Shown here: piece by piece, positions 17,300 to 31,157 of the stretch | Numbering within the stretch: the stretch's first letter is position 1 | Layout: each line of letters starts with the position of its first letter | Assembly (NCBI GenBank): GCA_018388625.1 | Contig: CP074402.1 | Coordinates: forward strand, 1,984,001 to 2,048,000 | DNA length: 64,000 bases | Reading direction: 5' to 3' | Source of the DNA: Nocardiopsis eucommiae | GTDB taxonomy: Bacteria; Actinomycetota; Actinomycetes; Streptosporangiales; Streptosporangiaceae | Position numbers and translations under genes: made by a program | The notes under the pieces: generated by a model | Told to the model about the DNA's origin: nothing | The model's database searches: none | What the model saw: the letters and a program-made list of their open reading frames with translations, nothing else

Positions 17300-18385
17300 T
17301 CAGTGCGAGCGTCGCGTCGCGGCCACCACCAGGTCACCGAGCGGGCCACGGGCCTCCGCGTCCACCTCGGGGCTCTCCAGGGCGGTCAGCGCCCGGTCGG
17401 CGTACTCGGAGACCATCGACTCGCAGGTGGCCAGCGCCCCCGAGGACTCGATCAGGGCGCACATCCACTCCACGGCGTCCACACCGAGGTCGGGCGTGCC
17501 CAGCAGGTTCCCGAAGCGCTCGGCGTCGGCCGCGCCGGACCGGGCCAGGGTCTCGGCCACGACCAGGGTCCGCTTGCCCTCGCGCAGGTCGTCACCGGCG
17601 GGCTTGCCCGTGGTGGAGGGGTCACCGAAGACCCCGAGCACGTCGTCGCGGAGCTGGAAGGCGATGCCCAGGGGAATGCCGTAGTCCGTGTAGACCCCGG
17701 CCAGCTCCTCGTGGCGCCCGGCCAACGCGGCGCCCAGGTGCAGCGGACGCTCCACCGTGTACTTGGCCGACTTGTAGCGCATCACGCGCAGAGCGGCCTC
17801 ACGGGTGGCGGTGCCCCGGACCTGCTCCAGGGTGTCCAGGTACTGTCCGGCCATCACCTCCGTGCGCATCGCGTCGAAGGGGCGCCTCCCGGCCTGGAGC
17901 GTGTCCGGGGAGAAGCCGCTGGCCTGGTACATCTCGTCGGACCAGGCCAGGCAGAGGTCACCGATGAGGATCGCGGCCCCCTCGCCGAAGCCGTCGCTGT
18001 CACCGTTCCAGCCGTGGTCGGCGTGGAGCGCGGCCATGCGCCTGTGCGTGGCGGGCCGTCCGCGCCGCGTGTCGCTGTTGTCGATCACGTCGTCGTGGAC
18101 CAGTGCGCACGCCTGGAGGAACTCCAGGGAGGCGGCGGCGCGCACCATGCGGTCGTCGCGGTCGGCGCCGCCCGCGCCCCGCCATCCCCAGTAGGCGAAG
18201 GTGGGCCGCAGGCGCTTGCCCGCGGAGACCATGACCTCCAGGGAGTCCATGGCCGGTGCCAGTTCCTCCCCGATCTCCAGGAGCCGTTCGCGGTGCGAGG
18301 CGCAGAAGGAGGAGAGTTCGCGGTCCACGTCGGAGCGGATGACGGACACGGCTGAGGAGGCTGAGGAAGATGTGGAGACGGCCAT
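17300..18385 (-). CDS. Polyprenyl diphosphate synthase, IdsA2-like
   Basis: This enzyme adds isopentenyl units to an allylic diphosphate. It has the first aspartate-rich motif in [17 protein letters not shown] and the second in [12 protein letters not shown]. The region GKRLRPT binds the diphosphate. Length is 361 residues. Chain length cannot be fixed from sequence; the neighbourhood matches M. tuberculosis idsA2, which lies near metF, Rv2175c and pknL. ATG 18385 has TAATGT 7 bases upstream, consistent with leaderless transcription. Confidence 0.88.
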   Translation of the reverse strand: MAVSTSSSASSAVSVIRSDVDRELSSFCASHRERLLEIGEELAPAMDSLEVMVSAGKRLRPTFAYWGWRGAGGADRDDRMVRAAASLEFLQACALVHDDVIDNSDTRRGRPATHRRMAALHADHGWNGDSDGFGEGAAILIGDLCLAWSDEMYQASGFSPDTLQAGRRPFDAMRTEVMAGQYLDTLEQVRGTATREAALRVMRYKSAKYTVERPLHLGAALAGRHEELAGVYTDYGIPLGIAFQLRDDVLGVFGDPSTTGKPAGDDLREGKRTLVVAETLARSGAADAERFGNLLGTPDLGVDAVEWMCALIESSGALATCESMVSEYADRALTALESPEVDAEARGPLGDLVVAATRRSH

Positions 18386-18476
18386 ACCCTGCACATTAGC
18401 GGCTGGTCCGCGTGCGGTTGCCCCGGATCGGGGGATGGGGATCAGGTTCCGGGGAGAGGCCGAATGAGACCCCTTG

Positions 18477-18573
18477 TTCCCAAAATGAGAGACAGTGTGT
18501 ACTCGTGTGCCAATTGTTGTCTCACATTCTGGGAAATGGAGGAGAGTTTCACTTTCGGTCTCAGAAAGTGGGA
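18477..18573. promoter_or_regulatory. Repeated TCTCA-N-TGGGA operator-like sites upstream of metF
   Basis: An 18-bp inverted repeat, 16 of 18 positions matching, has arms at 18477-18494 and 18518-18535. Within it are TCTCA..TGGGA elements: one on the minus strand (18478-18490) and one on the plus (18520-18534). A third copy, TCTCAGAAAGTGGGA, is at 18559-18573. The cluster ends about 30 bases before the metF -10 hexamer, so a regulator site is likely. The regulator is not identified. Confidence 0.5.
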
Positions 18574-18616
18574 CGGGGTGTCCGGTCTCGAGGGGGTCTC
18601 GCCTAAGGTTGGAGTC

Positions 18617-19570
18617 ATGTTGGCTGCACCGACCCGCCCCGTGGCGCCCCGAACCCCGGCTTCCAGGCCGCGTCATATCCGCGACCTCCTCGACTCGGGC
18701 GAGCCGATGTTCTCCTTCGAGTTCTTCCCGCCCCGCAACGCCAGGGCCCAGGAGCGGCTCTGGCGCGCGATCCGTGAGATCGAGGCCCTCGGCCCGTCCT
18801 TCGTCTCGGTCACCTACGGTGCCGGAGGCGGCACCCGCGACCTCACGGTGGAGACCACCGAGCGCATCGCCACCGACACCACGCTGATGCCGGTCGCCCA
18901 CATGACCCTGGTGGACCACTCCGTCGCGGAGCTGCGCCACCTCATCGGCCGTCTGGCCGACGCGGGCGTGTCCAACATGCTCGCGGTGCGTGGCGACCCG
19001 CCCGGTGACCCCGACGGCGACTGGGTCCAGCACCCCGCCGGGCTCACCTACGCCGAGGAACTGGTCCGGCTCCTCAAGGAGAGCGGCGACTTCTGCGTCG
19101 GCGTGGCGGCCTTCCCCTACAAGCACCCGCGCTCGGCCGACGTGGAGACCGACACCGACCACTTCGTGCGCAAGTGCGAGGCCGGGGCCGACTACGCGAT
19201 CACCCAGATGTTCTTCGACGCCGAGGACTACCTGCGCCTGCGCGACCGGGTGGCCGCGCGCGGCTGCGAGGTGCCGATCATCCCCGAGGTCTTCCCGGTG
19301 GTGAAGCTCGCCTCCATCCCGCGTTCGGAGAAGCTCTCCGGTGCCCCGTTCCCGGCCGCGCTGGCCGAGCGCTTCCGGCGGTTCGGTGACGACGAGGAGG
19401 CGGTGCGCGCCTTCGGGATCGAACACGCCCAGCGCATGTGCGAACGTCTGCTCTCCGAGGGCGCGCCGGGCATCCACTTCATCACGTTCAACCAGTCCAC
19501 GGCCACCAGGGAGATCTACCGCGAGGTCGCCGGGAACCGGGTCCGAGGAGCGGAAGCCGCGCGGCCATGA
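18617..19570 (+). CDS. metF: 5,10-methylenetetrahydrofolate reductase
   Basis: MetF reduces methylene-THF to methyl-THF for methionine synthesis. The barrel starts with [11 protein letters not shown], containing the catalytic Glu, and continues with [34 protein letters not shown] and [10 protein letters not shown]. Length (317) is normal. ATG 18617 is preceded by TAAGGT exactly 7 bases away, the leaderless pattern, although GGAG is also close. The 3' end overlaps the convergent GNAT gene by about 80 bases. See the operator-like repeats upstream. Confidence 0.93.
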   Translation: MLAAPTRPVAPRTPASRPRHIRDLLDSGEPMFSFEFFPPRNARAQERLWRAIREIEALGPSFVSVTYGAGGGTRDLTVETTERIATDTTLMPVAHMTLVDHSVAELRHLIGRLADAGVSNMLAVRGDPPGDPDGDWVQHPAGLTYAEELVRLLKESGDFCVGVAAFPYKHPRSADVETDTDHFVRKCEAGADYAITQMFFDAEDYLRLRDRVAARGCEVPIIPEVFPVVKLASIPRSEKLSGAPFPAALAERFRRFGDDEEAVRAFGIEHAQRMCERLLSEGAPGIHFITFNQSTATREIYREVAGNRVRGAEAARP

Positions 19571-20126
19571 TCGAGAAGGGCTGGTCGGGGGAGCCGGGGA
19601 ACGAGAAGGACTCCAGCACCTCGACGAACCCGCACGAACGGTAGAGGTGGCGCGCCGCGGTGGGTCCCGTGCGCGTGGACAGCACCGCGGTCCGCTCCGG
19701 CCTGCCCGCGCACAGGGCGTGCAGGAGGGAGCGGCCCACGCCCCGGTTCTGCGCGTCCGGGAGCACGTGGACCTCCGCGATCTCCAACGGGTCGGCCAGG
19801 TACCGGCGCACGTGTCGTGACCGTCCGTGCAGGCGCAGCGCCTCGATGACGACGTCGTGCCACCACTGGCCCTCGTGGCCGTGGAAGGCGTAGGCGAAGC
19901 CGAGGGGCCGATCGCCCTCCAGGGCCACCACCGATCCGAACCCGGGGTAACCGGCGTGGGAGGTCATCACGGCGGCCCGTCCGGGGAGCTGGTCCGGCGG
20001 GGGCCGCATGGCCGCCTCGTAGACCTCCAGCAGGGCGGGTACGGCGTGCGTGAACGCGGGGGAGCGAGTGCGCGTAACTCGGTGTGGGCTGACACGCCCC
20101 CACACTAGGCCGTGCGCGTCGGTCAC
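19488..20126 (-). CDS. GNAT-family N-acetyltransferase with an upstream LexA box
   Basis: The acetyl-CoA-binding motif appears as [17 protein letters not shown] at about residues 120-136, followed by [11 protein letters not shown], the common GNAT C-terminal strand. Total 212 residues. The substrate is unknown. The last 27 codons overlap the end of metF on the other strand; a lost base near the 3' end could have lengthened the frame. GTG 20126 is the longest start. A perfect LexA-type palindrome (20200-20217) lies 75-91 bases upstream, so the gene may respond to DNA damage. Confidence 0.75.
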   Translation of the reverse strand: MTDAHGLVWGRVSPHRVTRTRSPAFTHAVPALLEVYEAAMRPPPDQLPGRAAVMTSHAGYPGFGSVVALEGDRPLGFAYAFHGHEGQWWHDVVIEALRLHGRSRHVRRYLADPLEIAEVHVLPDAQNRGVGRSLLHALCAGRPERTAVLSTRTGPTAARHLYRSCGFVEVLESFSFPGSPDQPFSIMAARLPLLGPGSRRPRGRSPWWPWTG

Positions 20127-20199
20127 CGCTGGTCCTCGCCGTGCCGCCGTGCGCGCCGCTCCTTGACGAGTCCCCCGGAGGGAGTGTTAACTGTCCTCT

Positions 20200-20217
20200 G
20201 TCGAACACGAGTTCGAC
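20200..20217. promoter_or_regulatory. LexA (SOS) box upstream of the GNAT gene
   Basis: GTCGAACACGAGTTCGAC is a perfect palindrome with 7-bp arms and a 4-base centre. The core TCGAAC-N4-GTTCGA is the actinobacterial SOS box. The nearest gene start is the GNAT gene on the minus strand. Confidence 0.75.
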
Positions 20218-20300
20218 TGGCTCCGCCGGCTGGTCCGGTGGGGCACGGCGCGGCCGGGTCGGGGAGGGAAGCCCCTGCCCGGCCGCGCCCGCACTCCCAC

Positions 20301-20370
20301 GTGTGTCCGGCCCTCCCGGGTCCGGACACACGGAAGGCCGGGTGTTCCCCTGGGGGAACGCCCGGCCTTC
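20301..20370 (-). terminator. Tandem hairpins downstream of bldD
   Basis: GTGTGTCCGG (20301-20310) pairs with CCGGACACAC (20322-20331). Next, an 18-bp stem has arms at 20333-20350 and 20353-20370 with one G-U pair. They lie between the bldD stop and the SOS box. Confidence 0.65.
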
Positions 20371-20403
20371 TCCCGTTCCGGGAGGTCCCGGAACCGGAGA
20401 CTC

Positions 20404-20898
20404 CTAGAAGGCGTCGACGGCGCGACGGGCCTCGGGGTCGAGGACGCCCCAGTTGATGAGCTCCTCGGTCAGGTCGCCAGGCGACTTGTCGTAGATGACC
20501 GCGAGTGAGCGCAGGTCCTCCTGGCGGATGGACAGCACCCGCCCGTTGTAGTCGCCCCGCTGGCTCTGGATGGTGGCGACGTAGCGGGAGAGCGGACCGG
20601 CCTTCTCCTGCGGGAGCTGCTGCATGCGCTCCAGGTCGATCACCAGCTTGGGTGTGGGACCCAGCGGGGTGGGGGCGGCGCCGCCGGGCAGCAGCTCCGA
20701 CATCGGCACCCCGTAGAAGTCGGCCAGTTCGGCCAGCTTCTGCACGGTGACCGCACGGTCACCGCGCTCGTAGGAGCCCACCACGACGGCCTTCCAGCGT
20801 CCGTGGGACTTCTCCTCCACCCCGTGCAGGGACAGGCCCTGCTGGGTGCGGATGGCACGCAGTCGCGCGCCGAGGGACTTGGCGTATTCGGATGGCAT
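20404..20898 (-). CDS. bldD: Developmental master regulator BldD
   Basis: BldD represses sporulation genes during vegetative growth when dimerised by cyclic di-GMP. The N-terminal helix-turn-helix has RTQQGLSLHGVEEKSHGRWK and GSYERGDRAVTV (residues 17-52), nearly identical to Streptomyces BldD. The C-terminal domain holds the c-di-GMP signature RXD-X8-RXXD exactly, at Arg114-Asp116 and Arg125-Asp128. Length (164) is normal. ATG 20898 matches the family N-terminus MPSEYAK. A partial BldD-box match at 21019-21033 suggests autoregulation. Its presence implies a filamentous, sporulating organism. Confidence 0.96.
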   Translation of the reverse strand: MPSEYAKSLGARLRAIRTQQGLSLHGVEEKSHGRWKAVVVGSYERGDRAVTVQKLAELADFYGVPMSELLPGGAAPTPLGPTPKLVIDLERMQQLPQEKAGPLSRYVATIQSQRGDYNGRVLSIRQEDLRSLAVIYDKSPGDLTEELINWGVLDPEARRAVDAF

Positions 20899-21018
20899 CT
20901 TCTTGTCGCTCCCGGCCGTGACGGTGGCTGGCGTGAGTGGGGAGACGTCCGCTCGTACTCGGCGGGCCGCCTGGGCGGTCCAGCGGATGGTCACGGGGTG
21001 CAACCCCACCCGGTAGTG

Positions 21019-21033
21019 GTTACAGACAGTGAC
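21019..21033. promoter_or_regulatory. BldD-box-like sequence upstream of bldD
   Basis: GTTACAGACAGTGAC matches 7 of the 9 fixed positions of the published 15-bp BldD consensus (nTnACnCWGnGTnAn). It is 121 bases before the bldD start. Confidence 0.45.
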
Positions 21034-21267
21034 GGTAGAGGGGTGCTGGTGTCCAGGTCAAGCCGTTGGTGTGAAACGCGACTAATCAGTGGCCAAACCG
21101 TGCGTAGGTGAGACGCCTCTCATTTTGGGAGGAGTGGGGGTGAGTGGTGCGTCTTCCGGGGGCGGAAAGCCCGCTCCTACAGGGAATTTCGCGTTTCGCC
21201 CGAATGGTGTGCAAATCCGGAGTGTCATGATGCGGATACTCTTAGCTGGGCAATCTTCGAGAGTCTT

Positions 21268-21283
21268 TGTGATCAGCATCACA
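21268..21283. promoter_or_regulatory. CRP/GlxR-type palindrome upstream of pyrR
   Basis: TGTGATCAGCATCACA fits TGTGA-N6-TCACA perfectly. Its centre is about 72 bases before the start predicted from the TAGCGT -10 at 21336, a position used by activators of this family. Confidence 0.6.
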
Positions 21284-21352
21284 TCGCTGGTCTCGGAGCG
21301 TGGAACGTGCCCGGGGGTCCCGCCGTCCGCGCTGGTAGCGTGGCCCCGATCG

Positions 21353-22142
<790 letters not shown>

Positions 22143-22143
<1 letters not shown>

Positions 22144-23051
22144 TGCGCCACCTGCTCTCCACCGGCGACCTCAGCCGCGACGAGGCCACGCTCATCCTGG
22201 ACACGGCGGCCGAGCTGGCCCAGGTCGGGGACCGCTCCGTCAAGAAACTCCCCACCCTGCGCGGGCGCACCGTGGTCAACCTCTTCTACGAGGACTCCAC
22301 CCGCACCCGCACCTCCTTCGAACTGGCCGCCAAGCGCCTGTCCGCCGACGTCATCAACTTCTCGGCCAAGGGTTCCAGCGTCTCCAAGGGCGAGAGCCTC
22401 AAGGACACCGCGCTCACCCTCCAGGCCATGGGCGCCGACGCCGTCGTCATCCGGCACGGAGCCTCCGGTGCCGCCCACCGCCTGGCCCACTGGGTGGACG
22501 GATCCGTCCTCAACGCGGGCGACGGCACCCACGAACACCCCACCCAGGCACTGCTGGACGCCTACACCATGCGCGACCGCCTGGGCCGGCTCGACGGCCT
22601 GCGCGTGGCCGTGGTCGGGGACATCCTGCACAGCCGGGTCGCCCGCTCCAACGTGCTGCTGCTCACCACCCTGGGCGCGCACGTCACCCTGGTCGCGCCG
22701 CCCACCCTGCTGCCGGTCTCGGTGCACACCTGGCCGTGCGAGGTCTCCTACGACCTGGACGACGTCCTGCCCAAGTCCGACGTGGTCATGATGCTGAGGG
22801 TCCAGGCGGAGCGCATGCGCGACTCCTTCTTCCCCTCCGTACGCGAGTACAGCCGCAACTACGGGCTCGACGGAGAGCGCCTGGGCCGGATGCCCTCCGA
22901 CGCGATCGTCATGCACCCCGGGCCGATGGTCCGGGGCATGGAGATCTCCGCCGAGGTCGCGGACTCCCCGCGCTGCACCGTCACCGAGCAGGTCGCCAAC
23001 GGTGTCAGCCTGCGCATGGCCGTGCTCTACCTGCTGCTCGGCGGCTCCTAG
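22143..23051 (+). CDS. pyrB: Aspartate carbamoyltransferase catalytic chain
   Basis: PyrB makes carbamoyl aspartate, the first committed step of UMP synthesis. The carbamoyl phosphate site is [15 protein letters not shown] at about 48-62, with [29 protein letters not shown] and MHPGPMVRG further on. The 302-residue length is normal. No regulatory-chain gene (pyrI) is present, as in other actinobacteria. Confidence 0.95.
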
Positions 23052-23219
23052 GAGCTCCGCGCCCGCTCCCGGCCTCCGCGCCCGGGCCGACCGTCCGGAA
23101 GGACGGACCCCACCGGCGCCCGAGCGCCCGAGGACGCCGCCGAGGCGGGCCCGGGGTGGGGCGCGACGCCGCCCGGGCCACCCACGAACTTCACGAAACA
23201 CGAGAAAGCCGACACCTTC

Positions 23220-24519
23220 ATGCCCGAAAACACCGGACCGCACCTGATCAGGGGAGCCCGCCCGCTCGGCGGAGACCCCGTCGACCTGCTGTTCGTCGAC
23301 GGCCGGATCGCCGTGATCGGCCCCGACCTGGAGGCCCCCGAGGACGCCCGGGTCGTGGACGCCACCGGCCTGGTCGCCCTGCCCGGACTCGTGGACCTCC
23401 ACACCCACCTGCGCGAACCCGGCCGGGAGGACGCCGAGACCGTCGCCTCGGGCTCCCGCTCGGCGGCCATGGGCGGCTACACCTCCGTGCACGCCATGGC
23501 CAACACCGACCCCGTGGCCGACACCGCCGGTGTGGTCGAGCAGGTCTGGCGCCTGGGCCGCGAGGCCGGGTACTGCGACGTGCGCCCCGTCGGCGCCGTC
23601 ACCGTCGGACTCGCCGGTCAGCAGCTCTCCGAGATCGGCGCCATGGCCGACTCCGCCGCCCAGGTCCGGGTCTTCTCCGACGACGGCATCTGCGTCTCGG
23701 ACGCCCTGCTCATGCGCCGCGCCCTGGAGTACGTCAAGGCCTTCGACGGCGTCATCGCCCAGCACGCCCAGGAACCGCGTCTGACCGAGGGCGCCCAGAT
23801 GAACGAGGGCTGCGTCTCCGACCGCCTCGGCCTGCCCGGCTGGCCCGCGGTCGCGGAGGAGGCGATCATCGCCCGCGACTGCCTGCTCGCCCAGCACGTC
23901 GGCTCGCGCCTGCACGTGTGCCACGTCTCCACCAAGGGCTCGGTGGACATCATCCGCTGGGCCAAGGAGCGCGGCTGCGACGTCACCGCCGAGGTCACCC
24001 CCACCACCTGCTCCTCACCGACGACCTGGTGGAGGGCTACGACCCGATCTACAAGGTGAACCCGCCCCTGCGCACCGCCGAGGACGTCCAGGCCCTGCGC
24101 GAGGGACTGGCCGACGGAACGATCGACATCGTCGCCACCGACCACGCCCCCATCCGGCGGAGGCCAAGGAGACCGAGTGGTCCAACGCCGCCATGGGAAT
24201 GGTCGGTCTGGAGACCGCGTTGGCGGTCGTGCAGCGCACCATGGTCGACACCGGCCTGCTCACCTGGACCGAGGTCGCGGACCGCATGTCCACCGCGCCC
24301 GCCCGCATCGGCCGGGTCGGCGGGCACGGCCGTGAGCTCGCCGTGGGCGAGCCCGCCAACGTCGTCCTCTACGACCCCGCCTCGCCGGTCGACGTCGACG
24401 GCGCGGCGATGGTGACCAAGAGCGACAACACCCCCTTCCGGGGCATGACCCTGCCCGGACGGGTCCGCGCCACGTTCCTGCGCGGGGTGCCCACCGTCCT
24501 GGAGGGGAAGATCAATTGA
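23220..24519 (+). CDS. pyrC: Dihydroorotase (two frameshifts, near 24002 and 24161)
   Basis: PyrC closes carbamoyl aspartate to dihydroorotate. The metal motif is [12 protein letters not shown] near residue 60, with later His ligands in VCHVSTKGS and the catalytic Asp in VATDHAPH. This is the class I long form, about 433 residues. Two 6-base C runs read as five (ACCCCCACC at about 24002 and GCCCCCATC at about 24161); restoring one C in each gives [16 protein letters not shown] and [14 protein letters not shown] in frame. A 168-base gap separates it from pyrB. The repaired frame ends at TGA 24517-24519. Confidence 0.9.
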
Positions 24520-24574
24520 GCACACAGAACGCAGTGAACGCCCAGGTCATGCCTGGTGCGACAGAGGGGGAAAC

Positions 24575-25716
24575 GTGTCCGAGGAGACCGGCGGTCCGGC
24601 GATCCTGGTGCTTGAGGACGGTCGTGTGTTCCACGGCCGCTCCTTCGGCGCCACCGGCGAGACCTTCGGGGAGGCCGTCTTCAACACCGGTATGACCGGC
24701 TACCAGGAGACCCTCACCGACCCCTCGTACCACCGCCAGATCGTGGTGATGACCGCCCCGCACATCGGCAACACCGGGGTCAACGACGACGACCCCGAGT
24801 CCGGCCGGATCTGGGTGGCGGGCTACGTCGTCCGCGAGCCCGCGCGTATCCCCTCCAACTGGCGGGCCGAGCGCACCCTCGACGAGGAACTGCGCCGCCA
24901 GGGCGTGGTCGGCATCGCGCTGACCGGCACCCGCGCGCTCACCCGCCACCTGCGCGACCGGGGCGCGATGCGCGCGGCGGTCAGCAGCGTGGAGACCGAC
25001 CCGAAGGCGCTGCACGCCCGCATCCTGGAGCAGCCCCGCATGGCCGGTTCCGACCTGGCCGTCGAGGTCAGCACCGACGCCGCCTACGAGATCCTGCCTC
25101 CCCAGGGCGTCGAGACCCGCTTCCACGTGGCCGCCGTCGACCTCGGCATCAAGGCCATGACCCCCAGCGGCTGGCCGAGCGCGGGTGCAGGGTCACCGTC
25201 CTGCCCGCCACGGCCACCGCCGAGGACATCCTCGCGCTGGACCCGGACGGCGTCTTCTTCAGCAACGGCCCCGGCGACCCCGCCACCGCTGACCGCTCCG
25301 TCGACGCCATGCGCGGGGTGCTGGACGCGGGGAAGCCGCTCTTCGGCATCTGCTTCGGCAACCAGATCCTGGGCCGCTCCCTGGGCCTGGGCACCTACAA
25401 GCTGCCCTTCGGCCACCGAGGCGTCAACCAGCCGGTCATCGACACCCGCACCAAGAAGGTGGCGATCACCAGCCAGAACCACGGCTTCGCCGTGGACGCC
25501 CCGCTCGACGCGCCCTTCGACACCCCCTACGGCCGGGCCGAGGTCAGCCACATCGGCCTCAACGACCAGGTCGTCGAGGGCCTGCGGCTGCTGGACCGAC
25601 CCGTGTTCAGCGTCCAGTTCCACCCGGAGGCCGCCGCCGGCCCCCACGACGCCGCTGAGCTCTTCGACGAGTTCGTCGACCTGATGTCCGCCCAGCCCGC
25701 ACCGGCTGCCAAGTAG
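24575..25716 (+). CDS. carA: Carbamoyl-phosphate synthase small subunit (frameshift near 25164)
   Basis: CarA is the glutaminase subunit that supplies ammonia for carbamoyl phosphate. The N-terminal domain has [11 protein letters not shown] and the C-terminal class I amidotransferase has [12 protein letters not shown] (nucleophile Cys), NHGFAVD and VQFHPEA. About 380 residues. One missing C in ATGACCCCCAGCG near 25164 breaks the gene between the domains; repair gives [16 protein letters not shown] 24575 follows a strong AGAGGGGG ribosome site. Confidence 0.92.
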
Positions 25717-25730
25717 TAGAGGAACAGAGC

Positions 25731-29038
<3,308 letters not shown>

Positions 29039-29256
29039 GCTGTAGCAGTCCGGGTACCGCCAGGTTCCGCAAGACGAGTCGAGCCGTCGGCGAGGAACGA
29101 GCCAGGCGTGGACGAGGATGAGGAATCCCTGGCTGTCCGTGTACCCGGACACGGGCTGAAGCGGAGCGGAGGCCCACAGCAGGCGCAGTCCGGGTGCCGC
29201 GGATCGTCGCGGCACCCGGACAGTGAAGCCCAGTTCCAGAGAGGCCACCACCAGAC
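29039..29256 (+). promoter_or_regulatory. Riboswitch-like structured leader between carB and pyrK
   Basis: A 10-bp stem GTCCGGGTAC (29048-29057) with GTACCCGGAC (29142-29151) encloses two inner stems: GTTCC/GGAAC (29064-29068 with 29094-29098, around GACG/CGTC) and AGCCAGG/CCTGGCT (29100-29106 with 29129-29135). This makes a three-way junction. Downstream, GTCCGGGTGC (29188 onwards) can pair either with the same GTACCCGGAC, with one G-U pair, or inside a terminator hairpin. TCGGCGAGG (29087-29095) resembles the loop bound by PyrR. No known riboswitch class is recognised. Confidence 0.5.
29188..29221 (+). terminator. Terminator hairpin before pyrK
   Basis: GTCCGGGTGCCGCG (29188-29201) and 29208-29221 form a perfect 14-bp stem around GATCGT. 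No T tract follows. It may act as a conditional terminator within the pyr operon. Confidence 0.6.
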
Positions 29257-30154
29257 ATGAGCGACCACGGACCGGTGCAGACCAGGTGCCCCGTGCTGAA
29301 CGTGCGCAGGGTGGACGCCTACTACGCCATCACCGTCGTCGCGCCGGGTATCGCGGAACGGTTCCGTTCCGGCCAGTTCGTGTCGGTGGCGGTCGGCGGG
29401 GACCACTCCAGCACGCTGTTGCGCCGCCCCTTCGCGATCCACGACGTCAAGCCCGACTACGGTGGGACCGTCGAGTTCCTGTTCGCGGTGCGCGGCACGG
29501 GGACCGCCTGGCTGGCGGAGAGAAGATCACGCGACCTGCTCGACGTGGTGGGTCCGCTCGGGCGGCCCTTCCCACTGCCGCGCGATCCGGTCAACTGCGT
29601 CCTCGTGGGCGGCGGGTCCGGGAGCGCGCCGCTGTTCCCGCTCGCGCAGTCGCTGCGCAGGCGCGGCTGCCGCGTGGACTTCGTGCTGGGCGCGGCCTCC
29701 GCCGACCGCGTGTTCAGCGCCATCACCGCCCGTCGCGTCGCCGAGACCGCGACCTTCACCACCGACGACGGCTCCTTCGGCACCCGGGGAGGGTCACCGA
29801 CGTCCTGGGCCGCGTGATCGAGGACTCCCGATCGGACGCGGTGTACGCCTGCGGCCCCATGCCGATGCTCCGGTCCGTCACCCAGGTGGCGGGGAGCACG
29901 GGCTCCCTGTGCAGGTCGCGGTCGAGGAGACCATGGCGTGCGGGATCGGGGTCTGCATGACCTGCGTGATCCCGGTGGTCGGGGAGGACGGCATCACCCG
30001 CATGGTGCGTTCCTGCGTGGACGGGCCGGTGTTCCGAGGCGAGCAGGTGCGCTTCGACGACGTCGGGTCCATCCCCTTCGACGCCCTGGGCGCCCCGGGG
30101 TGGAAGGGGTCCAGCGCGGCCCGCGCGGCGGAGTCGGCCCGCGACATCGCCTGA
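29257..30154 (+). CDS. pyrK: Dihydroorotate dehydrogenase electron transfer subunit (two frameshifts)
   Basis: PyrK carries FAD and a [2Fe-2S] cluster that pass electrons from PyrD to NAD. It has the FAD motif LLRRPFAIHD, NAD-binding VLVGGGSGSAPLFPLA, YACGPMPML, and the cluster ligands MACGIGVCMTCV plus a later Cys in MVRSCVDGPVF. Runs of five G read as four at about 29785 (ACCCGGGGAGGG) and 29897 (GCGGGGAGCAC). Repair gives one protein of about 299 residues. Its presence shows that the neighbouring PyrD is a class 1B enzyme. Confidence 0.9.
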
Positions 30155-30216
30155 CACATCAGAGCCACGAGAGGCCCGGTGCCGAGCGGCGCCGGGCCAC
30201 GAGCGAGCGAAGGCCA

Positions 30217-31157
30217 GTGAACGCAGACCTCAGGACCAGGCTCGGCTCCCTCCGACTCCCGAACCCGGTGGTCACCGCCGCCGGTTGCGCGGGCTCGGGG
30301 CGTGAGCTGTCGCAGTTCTTCGACATCGGGGAGATCGGCGCGGTCACCACGAAGTCGTTGATGTCGGAACCGCGCGCGGGCAGACCCGCGCCGCGCATGG
30401 CGGAGACCCCCAGCGGGATGCTCAGCACCACGGGCCTGCAGGGCCCGGGGGTGGACGTGTTCCTCCAGCGGGACCTGCCCTGGCTGCTGGCGCGAGGAGG
30501 TCGGGCGATCGTCTCCATCGCGGGGTCCGGCGTGGGCGAGTTCGGTGAGCTGGCACGGAGGGTCTCCGAGGCGGAGGGGGTGGGCGCCATCGAGGTCAAC
30601 CTCTCCTGCCCGAACCCCGCCGACCCCGTGGGGCGGCACTTCGCGGACGACGCCGCCCAGGCGGCGGTGATCGTGCAGACGGTGCGCTCGCACGCGCGCT
30701 CGGACGTTCCGGTCCTGGCCAAGCTCTCCGCCGACGTCCCCGACGTGGTGGAGCTGGCCGGAGCCTGTGTGGCGGCCCGCGTCGACGGTCTGACCATGAT
30801 CAACACCCTGCGGGGGATGAGCGTGGACACGCGGACGCTGCGCCCGGCGGTGGCCGGGGGATGGGCGGGCTGTCCGGCCCGGCGATCCGCCCGCTGGCGG
30901 TGGGGTGCGTCTACCGGGTGCACGAGGCCTTCCCCGAGGTGCCGATCGTCGGCGTCGGCGGGGTGCGCACCGGCACCGACGTCCTGGAGTTCATGGCGGC
31001 GGGCGCCAGCGCGGTGGGGGTGGGGACGGTCAACTTCTCCGACCCGTCGGCGTGCACGCGGATCCTGCGGGAGTTCACGGAGGCGCTGGAGGCGCGCGGG
31101 GTCTCCAGGGCCTCGGACGTGGTGGGGGCCGCCCATCGCGCCGGAACGGGTGTGTGA
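30217..31157 (+). CDS. pyrD: Dihydroorotate dehydrogenase, class 1B catalytic subunit (frameshift near 30857)
   Basis: PyrD oxidises dihydroorotate to orotate with FMN. Motifs are NPVVTAAGCAGSG, the catalytic-loop NLSCPNP with its Cys, LAKLSADV, and the FMN phosphate site VGVGGVRTGTD. The usual TNT near the middle appears as MINTLRGM. One missing G near 30857 (GCCGGGGGATGGG) splits it; repaired length is about 313. GTG 30217 lies just after AAGG. Confidence 0.9.

Noticed and set aside
18464..18616. In-frame N-terminal extension of metF
   Set aside because: The extra residues are Cys- and Ser-rich and unlike MetF. The -10 hexamer and operator-like repeats lie in this stretch.
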